Below are positions 58,201 through 64,000 of a stretch of 64,000 nt of DNA, piece by piece. This stretch comes from Apoda limacodes. Taxonomy: Eukaryota > Arthropoda > Insecta > Lepidoptera > Limacodidae. The first letter of the stretch is position 1. The number at the start of each line of letters is the position of its first letter. A program made the position numbers and the translations under genes. The stretch spans positions 4,779,001 through 4,843,000 of the forward strand of contig OX291553.1 in assembly GCA_946406115.1 (NCBI GenBank). The letters run 5' to 3'. The notes beneath the pieces were generated by a model, which was not told the origin of the DNA, made no database searches, and saw only the letters and a list, made by a program, of their open reading frames with translations.

Positions 58201-58991
58201 GCAGGTGCACCCAGATACCAGCTTGGACCTTTTGACTCGGTTGAACGACGGGCTGTGAGAATTGTCGACGATCCTAAACTCACTTGCCGTATCGAATCCT
58301 TAATCCTAAGGAGCGACTTTGCCTCCCTGTGTGTGTTCTACCGCTTGTACAATGGGATGTGTTCTGAGGAATTGTTCGAAATGATGGCCACGGCTACTTT
58401 CTACCATCGCACCGCTCGCCATCGGCAAGGAATTTATTGTCACACTTTAGAACCGAAATGGTCGCGTACAGTACGGTTTCAGAGAAAAGTGTCTTGCAAA
58501 CGCTTGGGTTGTGGAATGAGCCAAGGTTTTCTTTAAGGACTACAGAATGGGGTTCTTCAAGAAAAAAATTATTGAATTTTTGAAGGGTCGGCAACGCGCG
58601 AGTTCTTCTGGTGTTGCAAGCGTCCATTGGCCACGGTGACGGTTTTGATAAATATCAAAATATGTTAGGTGAATCAGAACGGGCTGATCGACTCTTTTTT
58701 AACGCGGCTTGTCCGTGCATGTGTGTGGAGGTGGGTTTTGCAAGTGTAGTAGTGAGATTTTAGATCAGTCGACTTTTCGCAGAAAGCGTCTTTCACTAGA
58801 TATCTCTATAATTTTATAGATACTGCAATATCCTAAGAAAGAAGCTTACCCTTCACTTTTGTCTCAGCTCATGCCCTTACCTTCGTCACCGCACTTCTGC
58901 CGCGCCGTTTCAAAATCGGTCGGTTTCCCGTGGTACTTCAACCACCCCCCAGCATCTTCGTAGTATGTGTAATCGCATTGCAGTTTGCATT
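46057..58991 (-). CDS. Dual-CRD C-type lectin (immulectin-like), signal exon not found
   Basis: Five minus-strand exons have AG/GT borders and every junction is phase 1: 58991-58881, 54065-53940, 51532-51398, 50235-50008 and 46271-46057. Joined, they give about 270 residues and two CTL domains, like lepidopteran immulectins, which are secreted pattern-recognition proteins of fat body and haemolymph. CRD1 starts QCDYTYYEDAGGWLKYH and ends with INYPYICY. CRD2 has GGHLLVINS, KWKSGEPNN and NFICEKN. The sugar-binding loop of CRD2 is EPN (mannose-type), but that of CRD1 reads SNEDN, so CRD1 has lost the usual QPD or EPD. The signal-peptide exon must lie above 58991. Introns are long and loaded with LINE copies. 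Whether the gene is expressed is unknown. Confidence 0.8.
46437..48140 (+). mobile_element. LINE B, copy 2, in lectin intron, with local inversion
   Basis: The copy has the full 5' end but large deletions: most of the endonuclease, and the RT between SNRMGINAL and SKVWGRENL, where motifs B and C are lost. Motif A (LDVSKVFDRVWH) is at 47.47 kb. At about 47941 the sequence flips, and 47942-48140 matches the family in reverse orientation (GTAGCCGTAGGCATAATG). It ends without the family tail. Confidence 0.8.
48141..48620 (-). other. Duplicated intron sequence, distal copy
   Basis: It contains AAATGTGTCATTTAGGG and AATATGGGTAAATCTTCGAG, which recur at 49.86-49.94 kb. It is part of the tandem duplication between lectin exons 4 and 5. 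Confidence 0.7.
48621..48755 (-). pseudogene. Chimeric lectin exon made by tandem duplication
   Basis: The acceptor and first codons are those of exon 5 (TAACAG then GAAAATCG, GKSKDGFN). They are followed by the second half of exon 4 (EAIKAFLKSAS, then GFKKVDGN). The frame is open. The exon 4 donor (AATG|GTATCT) has become AATTATT, so the exon has no 3' splice partner in its normal place. The exon 4 half has diverged from the real exon (TLNAIGF versus TLYTRAGF). Confidence 0.8.
48923..49805 (+). mobile_element. LINE B, copy 3, in the duplicated lectin intron
   Basis: This starts at the same place relative to intron sequence as copy 2 (ACTATTTAGGAGAG). It retains the 5' end and MAKGNKKKRVLSATTPFTF and then only scraps of the endonuclease and RT. 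The last shared piece is GACATCTCCAGCGATG at 49745. Because the insertion site is identical, it predates the duplication. Confidence 0.8.
50008..50235 (-). CDS. Lectin exon 4 (CRD2 N-terminal half)
   Basis: The acceptor is TTTTTACAG and the donor AATG|GTATCT. It encodes YTLLPDSISCVKLNSTK, DICEQEGGHLLVINSDAEQE and GFRKVDGNFITVNG. GGHLLVINS is a CTL signature. The aromatic residue usual in W-x-G is R in TRAGF. Confidence 0.85.
50236..51397 (-). other. Lectin intron 3
   Basis: This is AT-rich intron sequence. No other gene or repeat is recognised. A weak ORF at 50.41-50.60 kb on the plus strand is not supported. Confidence 0.6.
51398..51532 (-). CDS. Lectin exon 3 (CRD1 C-terminal half)
   Basis: The acceptor is TTTTGCAG and the donor ACAG|GTACTT. 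It encodes DNSNKTKQVCQILKKNGKTE, then VECNINYPYICY, the conserved end of a CRD, and an inter-domain linker (ISNVQKECG). The three Cys fit the CRD pattern. Confidence 0.85.
51533..53939 (-). other. Lectin intron 2
   Basis: This is a non-coding intron. It has a TCTA-type microsatellite near 52258-52275. No additional exon was found. Confidence 0.6.
53940..54065 (-). CDS. Lectin exon 2 (CRD1 middle)
   Basis: The acceptor is TTTATAG and the donor GAAG|GTAAGC. It encodes AWLASPSNNLTRSMISIVSE and GVIVRKKTVQKSRSSNE. AWLASP is the CRD1 counterpart of GGHLxV. The end SRSSNE joins DNSN of exon 3, where a sugar-binding CRD would have QPD or EPD. Confidence 0.8.
54380..54720. repeat. Interspersed repeat with paired blocks
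   Basis: CGCCATATTGGATTTAGAAT followed by GACGTCACA occurs at about 54441 and again, with one base changed, at about 54563. The end reads CCACCCGAATAAACATACAT and AGTTAAATAAAAGCTT. It is probably a non-autonomous element; the class is not determined. Confidence 0.5.
54734..54870 (+). repeat. 5S-rRNA-derived segment, SINE3-like
   Basis: ACGTCGGGCTTGGTCAGTAC and TTGCATGGGTAACCGCTT match the 3' part of eukaryotic 5S rRNA (GTCGGGC, GGTCAGTACTTGGATGGG and GACCGC). Only about 38 bases are 5S-like. A T-run, then CGGTGCGGGAGTCCAATTCG follows. This may be a 5S-derived SINE head or a 5S pseudogene piece. Confidence 0.5.
55256..55334. repeat. Tandem repeat, about 2.8 units of 28 bp
   Basis: The units start GTGGGTGGATATTGTACC, GTAAGTGGATACTGTATC and GTGGATGGATACTGTACC. 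The first two continue ATAGCATGYG. It lies in lectin intron 1. Confidence 0.75.
56066..57017 (+). pseudogene. LINE B copy 4 endonuclease
   Basis: From about 56319 the frame reads HTHIYACLYRSHSGDTDVT, ELVTLGDFNAHHREWLSS and SVDAPLGSSDHCLV. GDFN and SDH, the core of APE-like endonucleases, are intact. The N-terminal 80 codons are frame-shifted by the 35-bp duplication. The domain ends at a TAG near 57015 at the same position as in copy 1. Confidence 0.8.
57256..58536 (+). pseudogene. LINE B copy 4 reverse transcriptase with two in-frame deletions
   Basis: The 426-codon open frame has SLDVHNSSGPDGLPAVVLK, VHPVPKKGDRSDPSNYRI and VSHGRSTGDLLVYLTHRW. It then jumps from ALA to IFLNISN just before MHCYADDSIGDAYYTG (motif C), so motifs A and B are gone. 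A second jump joins SDWGR to VGVDFSSDVEF. The thumb continues with LLLYKSHVRPHMEYYSHL and RSDFASLCVFYRLYNGMC. It cannot work without motif A, although YADD remains. Confidence 0.8.
58881..58991 (-). CDS. Lectin exon 1 found here (CRD1 start)
   Basis: The acceptor is AAAACACAG and the donor GAAG|GTAAGG. It encodes CKLQCDYTYYEDAGGWLKYH, then GKPTDFETARQKCGDE. CDYTYY..A..W.K.H is the usual start of immulectin CRD1. The first two bases need one base from a preceding exon, so a signal-peptide exon lies further upstream. Confidence 0.85.
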
Positions 58992-59489
58992 CTGTGTTTT
59001 GAAAAGAATTTATGTAATCAACACATTTCATTATATTTAAAGAAAAATACAGCGATGTTTATCGTTCTAAGTGGATGTTCTTAAAAAAAAGTAAACAGCT
59101 ATTTTGTTTGTTGACATTTGGCGAGCAAAATGATTTCAATGGCTCTGTAATGCGATAGCTTTTTATGTTAAAAAAAACACGGCTATTGTCACATGGCAGG
59201 ACCTATGAATAACGTACATGGCGGACACGGATGCCAAGATAGCGAAGGACAGATTTTATCTTGTGTATCCATCTATATTTTGGTACTTCGTAGAAAAGGT
59301 TTACGTTCAATCTCAATATAGTGTGTCACTACATGGTCATCGTAATACTTCTTAGGTGAGGTTTAGCTAAATATAAATCAATAAAATAGGATTTTCATAT
59401 TTTTTGGGTTACGTAGTCACAGTCAAGTCAGAGGCTTACGACTAGTTACGACTCCGCCATTTTTCATCAATTCAAAAAATTGGTTTACC

Positions 59490-59740
59490 TGTTCCTTTTT
59501 TTTTTTTTTATACCACCAGGGTGGCAAACAAGTTTACAATCCGCCTAATACGAAGCAGTTACCGTAGCCTATGAACGCTACACGCTTCATCGGTGGCATT
59601 ACTTAAGCGTTGACGACCGTTTAAATAGAATTTAATCTCTCTAAAGATAATATAATTCGTTAATTACTTAAATAGATAAACTGAATTCTAATTACTACTT
59701 TCTTGAACAACCTCATACTGTAGCCCCTATAGAAATACTC
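59490..59740 (-). repeat. LINE B-like 3' tail fragment
   Basis: ACCACCAGGGTGGCAAACAA, then CCGCCTAATACGAAGCAG and CGTAGCCTATGAACGC, is the reverse of the LINE B 3' end (compare 37201-37330). Only the tail survives, with a long T-run at 59496-59510. Confidence 0.6.
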
Positions 59741-60139
59741 CGCCTGCTTTTCCGTGTTTACCACGGGTACAGCAGCAATCATTTTAAACGAGTGTCATAA
59801 TCTGCTGTTCTTTCAACAACAACGAGAAAATTTGATTTAAACAAAAAAGGAAAGTATTTGATGGTTCTTTAATTATTTTTTAACGAGTAATTGCTTCTGA
59901 AGCTTATCATTTAATATTTATATTTTATTCTGAATATGATTCAAGTTTTAAATAACATAAAATATTTTATAACAACTTAAATTATTATTATTAGTAGTAC
60001 TATTAAAAATAGTATTAGAATAAAACCATAATAGTTTTTTTAAATAAACTAACGGCTAATTTAATCGCAGTGGATTTTGATTCAAAAGCCTGATTAGTTT
60101 TAGCTCTCTAATGGAAACCTTAATCATGAGCTGCAGGAC

Positions 60140-60600
60140 AAACCACAAAGTTGTGTTCCATGTATAATACACACTAGCTTTTGCCAGCGGCTTCGCCCGC
60201 CCTAAATTTGGTTATCGGTGTAGGATTCTTACGGTAACTACTCAATTATAGAAAAAAACCTACTCACACGACGTTCTTTCTCTCTCTTTCCCTCTGTCTC
60301 TTTCTCCCTCTCTCTCTTTCTCAAAAATAATAAATAATTAACTACTATAAATTAATAAACTAATGGATTAACCTCGCGATCTTGGTGCTCCTTATAAACT
60401 TTGAACCCCCGTTTAGGGGGTGAGTTTTGGAAAATCCTTTCTTAGAGCACACCTACATCATAATAGCTATATGTGTGCTAAATTTCAGCTTGATTCGTCC
60501 AGTGGTTGCAACTGTGCGTTGATAGATCAGTCAGTCATTCAGTCAGTCATAGTTACTTTCGAGTAACGCTAACTTTAACCCGCGACTTTGTTTACGTAGA
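60140..60600. repeat. Dispersed repeat with polypyrimidine tract
   Basis: It starts CACTAGCTTTTGCCAGCGG and CGCCCGCCCTAAATTTGG, which matches the 18.06-18.18 kb repeat in reverse. A CT-rich tract lies at about 60272-60322. The right part contains TTTCAGCTTGATTCGTCCAG and GCGTTGATAGATCAGTCAGT, a common lepidopteran non-autonomous repeat. Confidence 0.5.
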
Positions 60601-61059
60601 ATATTTTTATATTTTACTAGAAATATTTTTAAATAATACGTACCGCCGTTCCCCCTTATGACTGCCCGCCGGCCTTACACATCTTAAATGCGCGCGCAGT
60701 ACTTGATTATTATTTTGCTGCGATTTTATTTTAAAACTGCGATTTCTCTTAAGATATTTATTGAAATCGAATGAGGCAAAGGGCAATTTTGTTATGAATT
60801 AAATACTTGTGATGCATAACGTATTTATTTGGATAAGGATTAACATCATGTTTTTAAAAACACATTCGCAAAGAATGCATTATTTTGGAACAAATTTGGT
60901 TAGCATAAAAAAGGTTATAGTGAGCCAACCTTAAAAGATGGGCATATGCTGTTGAGTTTTCTTTAGAACCTTTAACGGGGAACAATTCTGTGACATATGA
61001 TTTTTGCGAAACTCTAACCGTTTACGCAGCGGAAGCTCTCAAAACAGAACAAAAAAAAC

Positions 61060-61225
61060 CTGATTTTGAAACATTCCTCATTGGTACTCCGCTCCTATTG
61101 GTCTTAGCGTAATGATATATAGCCTCTAGCCTTCCTCGATAAATAGGCTACCTAACACTGAAATAATTTTTCAAATCTAACCAGTAATTCCTGAGATTAG
61201 CGCGTTCAAACAAAGTATAGATTTT
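61060..61225 (-). mobile_element. Lep1-type Helitron fragment
   Basis: The order ATTGGTACTCCGCTCCTATT, GGTCTTAGCGTAATGATATA, GCCTTCCTCGATAAATAGGC, then CAGTAATTCCTGAGATTAGC and GCGTTCAAACAAA is the reverse of the Lep1 family as I know it. Lep1 elements are non-autonomous Helitrons widespread in Lepidoptera. No terminal CTRR hairpin was defined. Confidence 0.75.
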
Positions 61226-61640
61226 AAATTAATGCAAGTCGAATAAAATTTCATTATGCTTCATCGCGTCTATCGCTCGATATCTTTATCGATTGCGTAC
61301 AACCCTATTTCTTTTCAAATTAGAGTACCTACACATGGCTATTTGTTGTGTTTATAGGCAACTATAATTGTGTGGGTGTGTCCCTCCCCGCCAGAAACAG
61401 TTAAAACAAATTTCATAAAGTTGCTAAATCATTTCGCGTCCATTTCTATAACGTCCTTGCATAATATGAACATTACAAAGTGGAAAAGGTTATATACGAG
61501 TAACTATTAAGATTTGATAACTATCATTTTTTATGTATCAATTCGTTTTTCTAGTAATTAGAAATTTTAAACTGAAAGTTAAATATGAATCCGCTAGAAC
61601 AGCTTCTAGCTGAAAGTAAAATGCAGACGTTCGTATAATA

Positions 61641-62506
61641 GGGTAGACCGAGGCGAATCGGATCAGTGGGTGAATCGGATCAAAATAAGAAATCCGATAT
61701 TTTCAAAACACGTAAAACGGAATGCTAGCGAGTAGCGTCTTATGACCCCCCCTTTAATCCCGCACCTACCGCCATCGGCAGTTTTTTGATTTAACTAGTA
61801 AATCAGTGTCAGCGCTGCTTGCCAGCAAGTCGGGTGTTTGAGTGCGTTACAATTTTGGCGCTCATCTAAGGTACGTACTTTCAGTTTTTTCAGTGAAAAC
61901 TTTGAAATATAACACTTATATTGATTGGGAAGAAGTCTTTTTAAGAAAACATTTTAGTTCTTGAGCACAACATAAAAGGTTAATTTGTAAATTATTTATT
62001 TCAAAAGTCATTAATTTGGGGTTATTCGGATCACGTCATCGGGGGCGAATGGGATCACTTTCTCAAAGTGTCTTTTTTTTTGTATTTCTAAATATTTATA
62101 CATTTTATGTTATTGTAGAAGGTTCGCACGTACAACAGAAAGACAAATGTAGGAAAATAGTGTCAACAAGAAATGAGAGAAGCCGTAAATAAGGTTCTCT
62201 CCAAAGAGTTAGCCTTACGTGCATACGAAGAATGGTGCCACAAAAAATGTACTGATATGGGAGGGAAAAAAGGCCCGTATATTTTTGATTTATGTGCTAC
62301 AAATTAATATTGATGTCATTAGTCATAATTTAAATATTGTCAATGATTTCAAAGTTTATAATATTAAGAGAAACTTAATTTCGTTATATGTTGTGTATGA
62401 TCCCATGATTATCATTTTGTCAATAAAAGTTACATTTATGTATTACACTTTGGTATGATTTTTATGCTCTCGAATAAAAATTGATCCGATTCGCCTCGGT
62501 CTACCC
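61641..62506 (+). mobile_element. Pogo-like DNA transposon derivative with perfect TIRs
   Basis: GGGTAGACCGAGGCGAATCG and a further 5 bases start the element at 61641. The exact inverse occurs at its right end (62482-62506). TA flanks both ends (61639-61640 and 62507-62508), the Tc1/mariner/pogo target duplication. The sub-terminal region repeats AATCGGATCA. Inside, near 62.12-62.22 kb, a decayed frame reads VRTYNRKTN and QQEMREAVNKVLSKELALRA, like the N-terminal psq HTH of pogo-type transposases. No DDE domain is present, so it is non-autonomous. Confidence 0.8.
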
Positions 62507-63006
62507 TATTCGTGTACAAAATATAAATTTTAAAAGGAAATGAAAAAATAAATAAATACTTAAACAAAATAAAAGATAAAAACTAGTACATATTTCTACA
62601 GTTATAGAAAATGACTGTGCTAAATACTGTTCCTTTTACTGATCTTTGACTAAGCGAAGGAAGACGACTCTACGAGATAATACAGGATTGCCTAGTTTAG
62701 AGTTCAAGGCTATAGCAAATTTTTAAGGAAACCAACCTAAGATGTTGGTATTAAAATTAATTTGTTTGTGATGCAATAGTAAAGTTGCAGTCAGGCCTGG
62801 CAATTTTGCTTATACTTTTGTTTACTGATCTACATACTCGTACGTGCTAATTCTTACACCCTCATTGCAAAGCTAATTGAAGCAAATTGGGACAGTAACA
62901 CTAACCCAAGTCATGCGTTTTGTAACATAGGCCTTGGCTGAACGCGCTACAACTACATGGCCTGTTTCACGGAACGTATAGACTACTTGTAGCAAAAAGT
63001 CTATGC

Positions 63007-63250
63007 ATGGGTGAATTGTATTTGTTGCTACAAAGAACGTGTAAAAGATACTGGGAAAATCGTCTTTTCCACAGCGACGAAAGGAAGGTAAACCGGAATT
63101 TGGTGGGAAGTCCTCAACACGTGAGTGTGAAAAATGCCAATGGCATTATTGAATTTTGGCGTGACATCTGGTCTATGCCCGTCCAATACACCAAAGGCGA
63201 TTGGAAACATGCTGTCGAGCGAGAATTTGAGTCCATTAAATGCATGAGGT
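63007..63250 (+). pseudogene. LINE reverse-transcriptase N-terminal fragment
   Basis: The frame reads IIEFWRDIWSMPVQYTKGDW and HAVEREFESIK. FWRDIW..PV is intact here, unlike the first copy. The open frame then continues into the SINE-like unit (SQWVMTRLLNQVA), which shows the fusion is an insertion and not a gene. Confidence 0.55.
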
Positions 63251-63257
63251 TTATTGT

Positions 63258-63480
63258 CGGCTCCTTTTCTCAGTGGGTAATGACCCGACTGCTGAATCAA
63301 GTGGCGTGGGTTGAATTCCCGCACAAAATAAACACTTATTATGTGTGTTGTGAATATATGTGTATTTGTATCTATTGCCTGGTATCCATAGCATAAGATT
63401 TGCTTAGTTTGGGACTGTGCGTTAATGACCAAAAATATTTATTATTATTGTTGTTGTAATTGCATGCTACACCTGCGCTC
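63258..63480 (+). repeat. tRNA-derived SINE-like unit
   Basis: The A-box-like CTCAGTGGGTAATGACCC is followed by a B-box-like GTGGGTTGAATTCCCG. TTTGGGACTG and an ATT-rich tail follow, as in the units at 4.64 and 15.9 kb. Confidence 0.6.
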
Positions 63481-63556
63481 GTTGATTATGAGTACTAGTA
63501 CATTCCGCGAAATTGGGGTGGTCGTGGTTTTTTAAATACTAAGAACCACCTTAATC

Positions 63557-64000
63557 ATGAAAAGTAAAATCTTAGGTATTATTTCCTTAGTAACGAGTGC
63601 GGGATACATCGCGGTGTTCTGGCAGTGGACAGCTCATACTGCTCTCCTTAGCGAACGAGAACTAATGCAAATCCGCTATGCACCGAGGACGGCTGGAACG
63701 CGTGGAGGAGCAAGGACTTGCATGGGAGATTCTATTAGCAGGGCCTGATGTAGGCTTGCTTCGATGAAATGGTTACGCTTTGGAAACCAAGTGGTTTGTC
63801 TGTACAATTGCAGAAGAGGTAATGATGATGAACCGGAGGTATATCTTAAAGGACGGCTCGATCTACATTGGTTGAGCATGCCGCCGTCGAAGTCGCCGAG
63901 AAGGAAAAGCTTAGCAAGTATACCTAGACTTGGTTCATTAGGTGACCACCATGTGGGATATTGATTCGACGATTTTATTTTTCCGATAGTCGTTTCGGCG
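63557..64000 (+). pseudogene. LINE C-terminal fragment, cut by window edge
   Basis: The frame TARSTLVEHAAVEVAEKEKL, then SKYT, shifts to LDLVH and a stop, then VTTMWDIDSTI. These resemble the nuclease and C-terminal region of insect LINE polyproteins. The block VEVAEKEKLSKYT is absent from the first copy (5264), where about 30 bases are deleted. Confidence 0.5.

Larger units (their letters stand above)
55628..58642 (+). mobile_element. LINE B, copy 4, in lectin intron 1
   Basis: It runs opposite to the lectin gene. The ATG of the coding region is at 56066 (MANRTKRKKVFTAATPSTYN). It has a 35-bp direct duplication at 56111-56175, an endonuclease and a deleted RT. The first 130 or so bases of the family 5' end and the terminal tail are missing. 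The shared 5' region includes GTGTTCCTGGCGG. Confidence 0.85.
58992..61059. other. Upstream region of the lectin, repeats only
   Basis: I looked for a signal-peptide exon on the minus strand and did not find a convincing one. Contents recognised are a LINE B tail, a dispersed repeat and a pyrimidine tract, listed separately. Confidence 0.4.
62560..64000 (+). repeat. Composite repeat, copy 2 (runs off right edge)
   Basis: This is the direct partner of 3931-5500. Parts in order are LINE N-terminal RT piece, SINE-like unit and LINE C-terminal piece. The copy is cut by the window end. Confidence 0.7.

Noticed and set aside
62219..62458. 79-codon plus-strand ORF
   Set aside because: It is AT-rich frame inside the pogo-like element and reads past the HTH scrap without any transposase motif.

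Overview
This window looks like nuclear DNA of a moth or butterfly (Lepidoptera). It is AT-rich and has no operons or compact gene order. One intron-containing gene encodes a two-domain C-type lectin of the immulectin type, and almost everything else is layered transposable-element debris. A Lep1-type Helitron fragment, tRNA-derived SINE-like repeats, RTE tails and insect-style Jockey, CR1-like, BEL/Pao, Ty3/gypsy, mariner and pogo sequences all agree with this. The species cannot be named from the sequence.

Layout. 0-6 kb: a gag-like ORF running off the left edge, a Jockey endonuclease scrap, a deletion-bearing Jockey copy, a composite LINE/SINE/LINE repeat and a dead mariner. 7.7-15.2 kb: a BEL/Pao retrotransposon (minus strand, LTR-like direct repeats of about 488 bp) whose pol 3' half has been replaced by a nearly complete Jockey. 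15-23.7 kb: mostly non-coding, with SINE and RTE fragments, a 79-bp tandem repeat carrying a 24-bp perfect palindrome, and a third Jockey copy. 23.7-36.7 kb: a nested stack, in which Polinton-type DNA polymerase B remnants abut a CR1-like LINE that is split by a structurally complete 9.5-kb gypsy element (1.38-kb LTRs, GGAC target duplication, PBS and PPT). 36.75-41.2 kb: another LINE (A) interrupted by a 3.5-kb LINE (B) flanked by TAAACA. 41-46 kb: no recognised genes except one possible small secreted ORF.

46-59 kb: the lectin gene on the minus strand. Five exons were found with canonical GT/AG borders and consistent phase-1 junctions. The first CRD has a degenerate sugar-binding loop; the second carries EPN. 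The interval between exons 4 and 5 contains a tandem duplication that made a chimeric exon, and both duplicated introns hold LINE-B remnants at the same position. The signal-peptide exon was not found. 59-64 kb: LINE tail, Lep1 Helitron, a pogo-like element with perfect terminal inverted repeats, and a second copy of the composite repeat, which runs off the right edge.

The mobile elements do not work together as a pathway. Their interest lies in relative age and nesting. Most coding units are broken, so pseudogene calls dominate; the lectin is the only host gene supported by several independent sequence features.
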